Assembly (NCBI RefSeq): GCF_000711795.1
Contig: NZ_JONH01000022.1
Coordinates: 1 to 41,997, forward strand
Direction: 5' to 3'
Length of the DNA stretch: 41,997 nucleotides
DNA from: Vibrio pacinii DSM 19139
GTDB taxonomy: Bacteria; Pseudomonadota; Gammaproteobacteria; Enterobacterales; Vibrionaceae
Shown: piece by piece, positions 7,580-14,267 of the stretch
How the letters are laid out: each line of letters starts with the position of its first letter
How positions within the stretch are numbered: the first letter of the stretch is position 1
The notes under the pieces: model-generated
Databases searched by the model: none
Seen by the model: the letters and a program-made list of their open reading frames with translations, nothing else
What the model was told of the DNA's origin: nothing
Program-made: the position numbers and the translations under genes

Positions 7580-8332
7580 ATGCTCATGAGAATCATTTCT
7601 TTACTTTGTATTACTGCTATCGCGTCACTCAGCAGTGTTGTTAGCGCCAATACCATCACCCTCGCTAATGGTGAGTGGGCACCTTACATGTCAAAGTCAC
7701 TCAAACAAGGTGGCTTTATGACACAAATAGTCAAAGAAGCTTTCGAAGCAGAAGGATACCAAGTTGAGTTTACTTACCTACCTTGGAAACGTGGTTTTGA
7801 AGAAGCCAAGGCTGGCAAATTTGATGGCTCGCTAATTTGGGGCCGTAATTCAGAACGCGAGCAATTCTTCCACTTTACTGACCCTGTTATTACCTTAAGT
7901 ACCGCCCTATTCCAACAAAAAAGCAACCCTATTTCATGGAGCGATCCTAGCGATCTCGGCAAGCTCAAAGTTGGTGGTGTCACTGGTTATGCTTATGGTA
8001 TTGAAGAATATGAAAAGTCTGGCCAAGTTAAGATTCAACGAATTGCCAGTGCAGACAACAACTACAAGAAACTGAGCGCAGGTCGCTTAGACGTGGTACT
8101 AGAAGATAAAGACGTAGGCATGGAACTGATTACCCAATTGAACCTAGCCGACAGTATTGAGCCAAATGCAAAAACGCTCTCAGACCGTGATTATTTTGTG
8201 ATTATTTCTAAGCAATCGCCTCGCGCTCAAGAACTGATTGACGCTTTCAACCGCGGCCTAGCCAAACTAAAAGCAGAAGGGAAACTGGACGCTTACCGTG
8301 ACGCATCATTCCGAGGTGAATATAAGATGTAG
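7580..8332 (+). CDS. Periplasmic solute-binding protein, SBP_bac_3 (amino acid) family
   Basis: This is a secreted solute-binding protein of the polar amino acid type. After a signal peptide (MLMRIISLLCITAIASLSSVVSA, cleaved near residue 23), the mature chain begins NTITLANGEWAPYMSKSL and runs to 250 residues. It has the usual bilobal motifs KFDGSLIWGRNSEREQFFHFTDPV and LKVGGVTGYAYG. The frame is open from a GTG at 7490, but the ATG at 7580 has AAGGA at 7-base spacing and produces a proper signal peptide, so it is chosen. No permease or ATPase gene is adjacent, so it works either with a distant transporter or as a sensor input. Ligand unknown. Confidence 0.88.
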   Translation: MLMRIISLLCITAIASLSSVVSANTITLANGEWAPYMSKSLKQGGFMTQIVKEAFEAEGYQVEFTYLPWKRGFEEAKAGKFDGSLIWGRNSEREQFFHFTDPVITLSTALFQQKSNPISWSDPSDLGKLKVGGVTGYAYGIEEYEKSGQVKIQRIASADNNYKKLSAGRLDVVLEDKDVGMELITQLNLADSIEPNAKTLSDRDYFVIISKQSPRAQELIDAFNRGLAKLKAEGKLDAYRDASFRGEYKM

Positions 8333-8376
8333 CGCACGACGTTAGAGGTGAATTTTACAACTTGGGTCGATAAAGG

Positions 8377-8409
8377 TTAACCTCCATGGCAACACTACAT
8401 GGAGGTTAA
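8377..8409 (+). promoter_or_regulatory. Perfect 12-bp inverted repeat burying the ribosome binding site of the OsmC-like gene
   Basis: TTAACCTCCATG (8377-8388) and CATGGAGGTTAA (8398-8409) are exact complements with a 9-base loop. The right arm contains the strong ribosome binding site GGAGG (8401-8405) for the ATG at 8411. If transcribed, the hairpin would hide it completely. It has no U-tract, so it is not a terminator. A DNA operator for a dimeric regulator is the alternative. Confidence 0.75.
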
Positions 8410-8410
8410 T

Positions 8411-8887
8411 ATGTCTGATTATCGTGCAACAATACAATGGCAACGTGCACACAACGAAGCGTTCAATGACAATCAATACAGCCGAGGCCACACATGGCAC
8501 TTTGATGGTGGGGTTGTCGTTCCTGCCTCATCTTCACCTCATGTCGTTCCATTACCTTTTTCGGTAGCCGAAAATGTTGATCCAGAAGAGGCCTTTATTG
8601 CCGCTCTATCCAGTTGTCATATGTTGACTTTCCTTGGCATTGCGGCCAAACAACGCTATGTCATTGATCGCTATATTGATAATGCGGTAGGTGTAATGGA
8701 ACAAGGCCAACACGGTCGAACGGCAGTCACTAAAGTCACCCTAAGGCCCGAAATTGTCTTCGCCGGTGAGAAACAGCCAAACTTAAAACAGCTTGAGAAA
8801 CTGCATCACCTTGCTCACCAACACTGCTTTATTGCTAACTCAGTGAAAACCGAAATTACCACAGAAATAGTGACTCAGCGACCATAA
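8411..8887 (+). CDS. OsmC/Ohr-family peroxiredoxin-like protein
   Basis: OsmC-family proteins reduce organic hydroperoxides with a pair of cysteines. The 158-residue product has the expected layout, with a first cysteine in AFIAALSSCHMLTFL (Cys69) and a second in LAHQHCFIANSVKTEI (Cys139). This pattern fits the OsmC-like subgroup better than Ohr. The ATG at 8399 in the same frame overlaps the ribosome binding site. The ATG at 8411, 5 bases after GGAGG, is the real start. That ribosome binding site lies in a perfect 12-bp inverted repeat, so expression may be controlled at translation or by an operator. It lies 78 bases after the solute-binding protein gene and is likely a separate unit. Confidence 0.9.
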   Translation: MSDYRATIQWQRAHNEAFNDNQYSRGHTWHFDGGVVVPASSSPHVVPLPFSVAENVDPEEAFIAALSSCHMLTFLGIAAKQRYVIDRYIDNAVGVMEQGQHGRTAVTKVTLRPEIVFAGEKQPNLKQLEKLHHLAHQHCFIANSVKTEITTEIVTQRP

Positions 8888-8918
8888 ACAAAGCTGCTCA
8901 TTATCGTCATCTTCATGC

Positions 8919-8978
8919 TACACTCTGCTTCAATTAAGGGTGTTATTTGCCCTCGTCACTATCAAGATCCAGAGTGTA
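8919..8978 (+). promoter_or_regulatory. 9-bp inverted repeat around the 5' leader of the helicase gene
   Basis: TACACTCTG (8919-8927) pairs exactly with CAGAGTGTA (8970-8978). The 42-base interior holds a smaller AGGG/CCCT hairpin. The right arm includes the only purine tract (AGAG) ahead of the helicase ATG at 8982. This could be a structured leader that autoregulates an RNA helicase, or a chance repeat. Confidence 0.45.
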
Positions 8979-8981
8979 ATC

Positions 8982-10181
8982 ATGTCATTCGCAAAACTTG
9001 GCCTCAGCCAACCTATTGTCGACGCTATTTCCCAGCTTGGCTACCCAAAACCGACCTCTATTCAGAACCAAGCGATTCCCGTTATTCTCAAAGGAGAAGA
9101 CCTAATCGCAGCGGCGCAAACAGGAACCGGTAAAACCGCGAGCTTTGTCTTGCCTATCTTGGAGAAGCTAAGCCAAGGCGAAACTCAGCGCAAAAAACGC
9201 ATTCGTGCGCTTATTCTTGTACCAACCCGCGAACTGGCGGTACAAGTTGAACAGAAAGTGCAAGAGTACGGGCAGCATCTGCCTTTAACCTCATTGGCAA
9301 TGTACGGTGGCGTTGATGAAAAAGCACAAAAACAAGCCTTGATCGAAGGCGTTGATATTTTAGTCGCCACTCCGGGTCGACTGCTCGACTTGTATGGCAA
9401 GCGAGCGCTGCATTTTGATGAAGTCGAAATATTAGTGCTTGATGAAGCCGATCGTATGTTGGATATGGGCTTTATCGATGACATCAATAAAGTGTTGGAT
9501 CGATTACCAACTGACATCCAGAATTTGTTGTTCTCTGCGACGTTATCGAATAAAGTTCGCGATCTCGCTAAAAGTGCAGTCCACGACCCTTACGAAATCT
9601 CAATTGCGGCCAATCAAGCTTCAAAGAAAAACATTGAGCAATGGCTTATCACCGTCGATAAAGATCAAAAGTCTTCACTTCTCAGCCATATGATTAAAAC
9701 TAATGACTGGGATCAAGCGCTTATTTTTATTGAGACCAAACATGGTGCAGCAAAACTGGCTGCTCAGTTAGAGAAGCGTGGCATTGTTGCAGAAGCATTC
9801 CACAGCGGTCGTAGCCAAGCAGTACGTTCACAGTTATTGGCCGACTTCAAAGCGGGAAAAATCCAATATATGATTGCAACTGGGGTTGGTGCTCGTGGTA
9901 TCGACATCGAAGGGTTATCACGTGTCATCAATTACGATCTTCCTTTACCAGCGGATGAATACGTTCACCGGATTGGTCGTACTGGCCGCGCCGATGCCAG
10001 TGGTGAGGCCATCTCATTTGTGTCTAAAGATAATTTCAAAAACCTGTGCATGATTGAAAGTCGTCTAGGTCATTTGATTGAACGTCGTGAAATAGAAGGG
10101 TTTGAGCCGCGTAAACCCATTCCGGTTTCCGTGCTTAATTACGTTCCCAAAAGCAAACGTCAAAACCAGGAGGAATCATGA
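8982..10181 (+). CDS. DEAD-box ATP-dependent RNA helicase, RhlE type
   Basis: It unwinds RNA with ATP, and the likely roles are ribosome assembly or RNA turnover. All helicase motifs are present in order: Q motif (GYPKPTSIQNQAIP), Walker A AAQTGTGKT, PTRELAVQV, ATPGRLLDLY, DEADRMLDMGF, SATLS, FIETKHGAAKL, ATGVGARGIDIEGL and HRIGRTGRADASG. The 399 residues end soon after the second RecA domain, so the basic tail of larger RhlE proteins is short here (KPIPVSVLNYVPKSKRQ). The frame opens at a TTG at 8940, but the ATG at 8982 gives the family N-terminus MSFAKLGLSQPIVDAI. The stop overlaps the next gene by 4 bases. Vibrio species carry several such helicases, so no symbol is given. Confidence 0.94.
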   Translation: MSFAKLGLSQPIVDAISQLGYPKPTSIQNQAIPVILKGEDLIAAAQTGTGKTASFVLPILEKLSQGETQRKKRIRALILVPTRELAVQVEQKVQEYGQHLPLTSLAMYGGVDEKAQKQALIEGVDILVATPGRLLDLYGKRALHFDEVEILVLDEADRMLDMGFIDDINKVLDRLPTDIQNLLFSATLSNKVRDLAKSAVHDPYEISIAANQASKKNIEQWLITVDKDQKSSLLSHMIKTNDWDQALIFIETKHGAAKLAAQLEKRGIVAEAFHSGRSQAVRSQLLADFKAGKIQYMIATGVGARGIDIEGLSRVINYDLPLPADEYVHRIGRTGRADASGEAISFVSKDNFKNLCMIESRLGHLIERREIEGFEPRKPIPVSVLNYVPKSKRQNQEES

Positions 10182-10492
10182 GCGCACCAAGCAAAATTAC
10201 TTTTTTTGAGTTTTTGACGCCGTTAATCACCTCTGGCCAAAAGACCATTACCATTCGAGACGAATCGGAGTCGCATTATGTGCCCGGAACCACGGTCGAA
10301 GTCTATACCTTAGAGACCGACCAAAAGGTATGTAACATTCGTATTTTGTCGGTAAAGCCCCTTCGCTTCGATGATATCAATCAGTTTCACGCTAAGCAGG
10401 AAGCGATTGAACTGCCAAAACTCAAGCAGCTGATCCGTGAAATCTATCCAAATACCGACAGATTATTTGAAATAAGCTACGAGCTAATTTAA
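10178..10492 (+). CDS. yqfB: N4-acetylcytidine amidohydrolase (ASCH domain)
   Basis: It hydrolyses free N4-acetylcytidine to cytidine and acetate, salvaging a modified nucleoside released by tRNA/rRNA turnover. The 104 residues align throughout with E. coli YqfB: ITFFEFLTPLITSGQKTITIRDESESHYVPGT, then HAKQEAIELPKLKQLIREIYP. The catalytic residues equivalent to Lys21, Thr24 and Glu74 are present as Lys22, Thr25 and Glu75. The start overlaps the helicase stop (ATGA) with AGGAGG upstream inside the helicase gene, so the two are translationally coupled. Pairing an RNA helicase with a modified-nucleoside hydrolase suggests a shared RNA-turnover context, which is inference. A terminator follows at 10508. 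Confidence 0.93.
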   Translation: MSAPSKITFFEFLTPLITSGQKTITIRDESESHYVPGTTVEVYTLETDQKVCNIRILSVKPLRFDDINQFHAKQEAIELPKLKQLIREIYPNTDRLFEISYELI

Positions 10493-10507
10493 CGTTCAAG
10501 TTCACCA

Positions 10508-10540
10508 ACCAAGCGATCATTAAACGATCGCTTGGTGTTT
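10508..10540 (+). terminator. Intrinsic terminator of the helicase-yqfB operon
   Basis: ACCAAGCGATC (10508-10518) pairs with GATCGCTTGGT (10526-10536), an 11-bp perfect stem with a 7-base loop, followed by GTTTTG. It lies 16 bases after the yqfB stop. Confidence 0.8.
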
Positions 10541-10574
10541 TGATTAACCATCCCGTTGGTTTGTTTTTTTAGCC

Positions 10575-10605
10575 ACTAGACGACTGGTCTAATTTAATTT
10601 ATAGT
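10575..10605 (+). promoter_or_regulatory. NemR-like operator and promoter of nemR
   Basis: The 19-base ACTAGACGACTGGTCTAAT (10575-10593) contains the inverted repeat TAGAC-N5-GTCTA, resembling the NemR box of E. coli. An identical copy precedes curA. A TATAGT -10 lies at 10600-10605, 17 bases after TAGACG at 10577-10582, so the operator overlaps the likely -35 element. This geometry fits autorepression. Confidence 0.8.
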
Positions 10606-10611
10606 CTCGCC

Positions 10612-11196
10612 ATGAACGCAAAAACTCAAGACACTCGCCAACACATACTCGCCATTGGTTACCAGTTAGTGGTGACCAAGGGCTTTACTGCGGTTGGTTT
10701 ATCTGAACTACTTAAAACGGCCAATGTACCGAAAGGCTCTTTCTATCACTACTTCAAGTCAAAAGAGCAGTTTGGTCAGGCATTAATTGAAGAGTATTTC
10801 CGCACCTATATCGCTCGTCTTCATTCAGTACTCAATACTGGGCAAGACACAGGCTTAATACGTGTATTAGACTATTTTTCAAAATGGCTTGAGATAGAAA
10901 ATGGGGTATGTAACGCCAACAAGTGCTTAGTGGTTAAGTTAAGCGCCGAAGTCTCGGATTTATCCGACACCATGCGTATAACGCTCGCGCAAGGTGCAGA
11001 GAAAATCATCAGTCAGTTAGCCACCAGCATACAAGTGGGTGTCAATGACGGTTCCATCCAAGCCCTTGATGCCGAGATGACGGCAAGACTCTTGTATCAA
11101 CAATGGTTGGGTGCCAGTTTGCTCAATAAACTCAATCAAGATCAAACCAACTTACAACACTGTTTTGTGGCAACAAAACGTTTATTAACCGCTTAA
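10612..11196 (+). CDS. nemR: NemR-like TetR-family repressor, electrophile sensor
   Basis: It represses detoxification genes and is released by electrophiles, quinones or hypochlorite. The 194 residues match E. coli NemR along the whole length: DTRQHILAIGYQLVVTKGFTAVGLSELLKTANVPKGSFYHYFKSKEQFG (DNA-binding domain, about 7-55) and CLVVKLSAEVSDLSDTMR. The redox cysteine (E. coli Cys106) is Cys105, with a second at Cys100. The partner lysine (E. coli Lys175) corresponds to Lys173 in WLGASLLNKL. Identical operators precede this gene and curA, so it most likely controls itself and the curA-GST operon. In E. coli NemR instead sits with nemA and gloA, neither of which is seen here. Confidence 0.9.
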   Translation: MNAKTQDTRQHILAIGYQLVVTKGFTAVGLSELLKTANVPKGSFYHYFKSKEQFGQALIEEYFRTYIARLHSVLNTGQDTGLIRVLDYFSKWLEIENGVCNANKCLVVKLSAEVSDLSDTMRITLAQGAEKIISQLATSIQVGVNDGSIQALDAEMTARLLYQQWLGASLLNKLNQDQTNLQHCFVATKRLLTA

Positions 11197-11200
11197 TAAC

Positions 11201-11229
11201 TCCCGTCAAATACACTGACGGGATTTTTT
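11201..11229 (+). terminator. Intrinsic terminator between nemR and curA
   Basis: TCCCGTCA (11201-11208) pairs with TGACGGGA (11216-11223) over a 7-base loop, followed by six T (11224-11229). It separates nemR from curA, so the second operator at 11239 marks an independent promoter. Confidence 0.9.
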
Positions 11230-11238
11230 AAAGACCAT

Positions 11239-11257
11239 ACTAGACGACTGGTCTAAT
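11239..11257 (+). promoter_or_regulatory. NemR-like operator of the curA-GST operon
   Basis: ACTAGACGACTGGTCTAAT is identical over 19 bases to the site upstream of nemR and lies only 14 bases before the curA ATG. The start of transcription is therefore close to or inside the operator, which suits direct repression. Confidence 0.8.
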
Positions 11258-11271
11258 AACGAGGAATAACC

Positions 11272-12303
11272 ATGACAAACTCTACTAATCGACGCATTGT
11301 GCTTGCTTCACGCCCTGTAGGCGCACCGACAGACACCGATTTTCGTCTCGAAAACAGCGACAAACCAGCGCCTGGCGAAGGTGAAATGCTGCTGCGCAGT
11401 GTATACCTATCACTTGACCCTTACATGCGCGGCCGTATGAGTGATGCTAAATCTTATGCTGAACCCGTCGCCATTGATGACGTGATGGTCGGCGCTACCG
11501 TCTGTCAGGTTGAAGCCTCTAATCACCCAGAGTTCGAAGCAGGAGAATGGGTTCTTGCTTACACAGGTTGGCAAGATTACGGTATTTCAAATGGTGAAGG
11601 TCTGATCAAATTAGGCAAGACCCCAACTCATCCATCGTATGCACTTGGTGTGATGGGTATGCCTGGTTTCACCGCTTACATGGGGCTACTTGATATTGGC
11701 CAACCAAAAGCAGGGGAAACGTTAGTCGTAGCCGCAGCAACTGGCGCAGTCGGCTCTATGGTCGGTCAAATTGGTAAACTTAAAGGTTGCCGTGTCGTTG
11801 GTATTGCTGGCGGTGAAGAAAAATGTCGTTTTGCTAAAGAGCAACTTGGTTTCGATGAGTGTATCGACCATAAAGCTGACGATTTTGCCGAACAACTAGC
11901 GAAAGCCTGCGACAATGGCATCGATATCTACTTTGAAAACGTCGGTGGTAAGGTATTTGATGCAGTGATGCCACTGCTGAACACCAGCGCACGAATTCCG
12001 TTGTGTGGCCTGATCTCACAATACAATGCAACCTCACTACCTGAAGGCCCTGACCGACTGTCAATGCTGATGGGACAATTGCTCGTTAAGCGTATCAAGA
12101 TGCAAGGCTTTATTATTTTTGATGACTATGCACATCGTTACAACGAGTTTGCCAACGATATGGGTCAATGGTTAGCAGAGGGTAAAATCCACTACCGTGA
12201 GCATTTAGTCGAAGGGCTAGAAAATGCACCACAGGCATTTATCGGTCTGCTTGAAGGGAAAAACTTCGGCAAGTTAGTTGTTCAAACCAACCAGCCACTA
12301 TAG
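11272..12303 (+). CDS. curA: NADPH-dependent curcumin/enone reductase (MDR superfamily)
   Basis: It reduces carbon-carbon double bonds of alpha,beta-unsaturated carbonyls with NADPH, which removes reactive electrophiles. The 343 residues are very close to E. coli CurA (YncB): RRIVLASRPVGAP, VYLSLDPYMRGRMSD, GVMGMPGFTAYMGLLDIGQPKAGETLVVAAATGAVGS, YFENVGGKVFDAV, KIHYREHLVEGLENAPQAFIGLLEGKNFGK. The nucleotide-binding AATGAVGS loop is at about 155-162. It lacks the zinc cysteines of alcohol dehydrogenases, as expected for this family. The ATG follows GAGGAATAACC. A GST gene follows after 9 bases in the same operon, and the NemR-like operator sits just upstream. Confidence 0.95.
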   Translation: MTNSTNRRIVLASRPVGAPTDTDFRLENSDKPAPGEGEMLLRSVYLSLDPYMRGRMSDAKSYAEPVAIDDVMVGATVCQVEASNHPEFEAGEWVLAYTGWQDYGISNGEGLIKLGKTPTHPSYALGVMGMPGFTAYMGLLDIGQPKAGETLVVAAATGAVGSMVGQIGKLKGCRVVGIAGGEEKCRFAKEQLGFDECIDHKADDFAEQLAKACDNGIDIYFENVGGKVFDAVMPLLNTSARIPLCGLISQYNATSLPEGPDRLSMLMGQLLVKRIKMQGFIIFDDYAHRYNEFANDMGQWLAEGKIHYREHLVEGLENAPQAFIGLLEGKNFGKLVVQTNQPL

Positions 12304-12312
12304 GAAACCAAC

Positions 12313-12930
12313 ATGATTAAACTTCATCACCTCAACCAATCACGTTCAATGCGCATTATTTGGTTGCTTGAAGAGTTAGGCCTTGAATATGAAATTGTGC
12401 CTTACAAAAGAGACAGTGTCACTTTTCTTGCACCGCCAGAACTTAAGTCCGTGCATCCATTAGGTAAATCACCTGTGATTGAAGAAGACGGCCGTGTGAT
12501 CAGTGAATCTGGTGCGATTACCGAGTACTTAATTGACAAGTACGCTCAGAAAAAATTAGCACCTGAAAAAGAAAGTGCAGCCTATATTGACTACTTGCAA
12601 TGGTTACACTTTGCTGAAAGCTCAGCGATTTTGCCTTTGCTGTTAAAAGTTTTTATTGCCAAAGATGGCGCTCCAACTAACTTTATCGCCGATTACGCCG
12701 ATGCAGAAATCAAAAAAGTGATGAGTTATGTTGAACAACAACTCGAAGGAAAGACATATCTGGTTGAGGAGCGTTTAACTGGCGCGGATATCATGATGTC
12801 ATTTGTGTTTGATATTCTCGCTAAATTTGGGTTACTTGAGCACTATCCGAACATCCATCGCTACAGCAAGCAACTGGCTGGTCATGATGGCTATCAAAAA
12901 GCACAAAAACTAGAAGCGCAATACGGTTAA
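12313..12930 (+). CDS. Glutathione S-transferase
   Basis: It probably conjugates glutathione to electrophiles. The 205 residues have an N-terminal thioredoxin-like domain (about 1-80), with HHLNQSRSMRIIWLLEELGLEYEIVPYKR, the cis-Pro loop GKSPVIEEDG and the glutathione-binding ESGAITEYL. An all-helical C-terminal domain contains LVEERLTGADIMMSFVFDILAKFG. The gene starts 9 bases after curA and ends at a terminator, so the two form one NemR-controlled detoxification operon. The likely activating residue is a serine in NQSRSM, but the class cannot be fixed by eye. Confidence 0.93.
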   Translation: MIKLHHLNQSRSMRIIWLLEELGLEYEIVPYKRDSVTFLAPPELKSVHPLGKSPVIEEDGRVISESGAITEYLIDKYAQKKLAPEKESAAYIDYLQWLHFAESSAILPLLLKVFIAKDGAPTNFIADYADAEIKKVMSYVEQQLEGKTYLVEERLTGADIMMSFVFDILAKFGLLEHYPNIHRYSKQLAGHDGYQKAQKLEAQYG

Positions 12931-12934
12931 TATC

Positions 12935-12957
12935 AAGGGGAGCATCACGCTCCCCTT
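12935..12957 (+). terminator. Terminator of the curA-GST operon
   Basis: AAGGGGAGC (12935-12943) pairs with GCTCCCCTT (12949-12957) over five bases, five bases after the GST stop. The U-tract after it is short. Confidence 0.75.
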
Positions 12958-13451
12958 ATTGATTGTTCTCACCTATCAATTTAATACCAACAAGCGATTA
13001 TTCTAAATACCTTTAGCCTTGTATCGTGTTTGTAAAACATCTACCAATCTTGTGGCGCAATAATCAATCATGCACTAACTTTAACAAAGGTAGTAAAAAT
13101 ACGAGCAAAGGTGCATATCGGCGCTTTGCTAGATGAGCATAATGATAGAAGGAACTGGCAATGAGCGACTTTAACTTCTTTAAGCTATTTGATACCAAAG
13201 AACTGTTTATTTTCTACTAAGGTCTTACCAAGCCTTCAATACATACTGAGGTGTCAATTTTAATAATCAAGTGCCGCGCCATTTTCAGCGCAGCCACTGT
13301 TTACTCACCTTACAAACTAGGATTGAGTATGCGAATATTCCGAAGCGAAACCATCACCTTAACCCAGTAGATAACTCAAATCGGGCGCTTTTACTATCGC
13401 GAGTAAGTATGCCAAAATGCGGTAACTTTTGTTGTAGATGAAGCTGTTGCT
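12958..13451. other. About 490-base intergenic region; one tiny ORF, otherwise empty
   Basis: No gene of normal size is found on either strand between the GST terminator and the HAD phosphatase. The only coding signal is a 19-codon ORF at 13161-13220 with a good ribosome binding site, listed separately. The rest shows no recognisable RNA, repeat or regulatory motif. Confidence 0.5.
13161..13220 (+). CDS. Possible 19-residue small protein or leader peptide
   Basis: ATG at 13161 opens a frame reading MSDFNFFKLFDTKELFIFY, ending at the TAA at 13218-13220. AGAAGGA (13147-13153) lies 7 bases upstream, a better ribosome binding site than many annotated genes here. The peptide is very rich in phenylalanine (5 of 19), so it may be a leader peptide, a small membrane-active peptide or the leftover N-terminus of a decayed gene. 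I do not recognise it. The call rests only on the ribosome binding site and the clean frame. Confidence 0.35.
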   Translation: MSDFNFFKLFDTKELFIFY

Positions 13452-14102
13452 ATGAAATTCCAAGCCGCTATCTTTGATATGGATGGCCTATTACTCGATA
13501 CAGAGCGCCTATGTATGCGCGTATTTAAACAAGCCTGTCAGAGCGTCAATGTCCCCTTCTACCAAGAGACCTACCTCTCTATTATTGGCCGTAATTCTGC
13601 CGGAATTGAAACGATTTTTCGCCAAGCTTATGGGGATAGCTACGACAAACTTCATCAAGAGTGGCGCACCCAGTACGATGCAGTCGTTAAGCATCAAGCG
13701 ATTCCGGTCAAAGCAGGTGTTGTCGAACTACTTGAGTGGCTAAAAGCCCAACATATCCCCGCCGTGGTTGCGACATCGACGCATAGAGAAGTGGCGCAGG
13801 TAAAGCTTGATTTGGCAGAACTGAGCCACTATTTCAGCGGCCTAACCTGTGGATGTGAAGTCTCTAATGGTAAACCAGATCCTGAAATCTATTTATTAGC
13901 GGCGAGCCGACTTGGGGTTGATGCTAAGCAGTGCATTGCCTTTGAAGATTCTAACAACGGCGTTCGTAGTGCCATTGCAGCCAATATGGCCACCTTCCAA
14001 ATCCCTGACCTGGTCGAGCCTTGTGAACAGGTCAAAGCGCTCAACCCAATGATCATGCCGTCGCTGCACGATGCACTTAGCTATTTAAAACATCCAGCAT
14101 AG
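13452..14102 (+). CDS. HAD-superfamily phosphatase (beta-phosphoglucomutase-like)
   Basis: This is a cytosolic haloacid-dehalogenase-type phosphatase or phosphomutase, substrate unknown. The 216 residues hold motif I IFDMDGLLLDTE (nucleophile Asp9, acid/base Asp11), an alpha-helical cap (about 15-90), motif II VVATSTHR, a conserved Lys in CEVSNGKPDPEIY, and motif III CIAFEDSNNGVRSAIAANM. Motif I and the cap place it with subfamily IA, which includes YieH, YcjU and phosphoglycolate phosphatases. It is preceded by a long gene-free stretch and followed by yghU in the same direction after 165 bases. General sugar-phosphate housekeeping is the family default. Confidence 0.9.
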   Translation: MKFQAAIFDMDGLLLDTERLCMRVFKQACQSVNVPFYQETYLSIIGRNSAGIETIFRQAYGDSYDKLHQEWRTQYDAVVKHQAIPVKAGVVELLEWLKAQHIPAVVATSTHREVAQVKLDLAELSHYFSGLTCGCEVSNGKPDPEIYLLAASRLGVDAKQCIAFEDSNNGVRSAIAANMATFQIPDLVEPCEQVKALNPMIMPSLHDALSYLKHPA

Positions 14103-14267
14103 CCAAGATAAGCATGGCCATCCGACATGCTTTTAACTTTTCTTTATTCCGCTTTGTCGCTGACCAATAACCAAGCGTTCTAATAAATCCGAGCAAAACG
14201 GGGTTTTATCTGCTTTATTGATCCCAATATCAATAACAGGAAGATAATAACTGCAAAAGGATTCACA

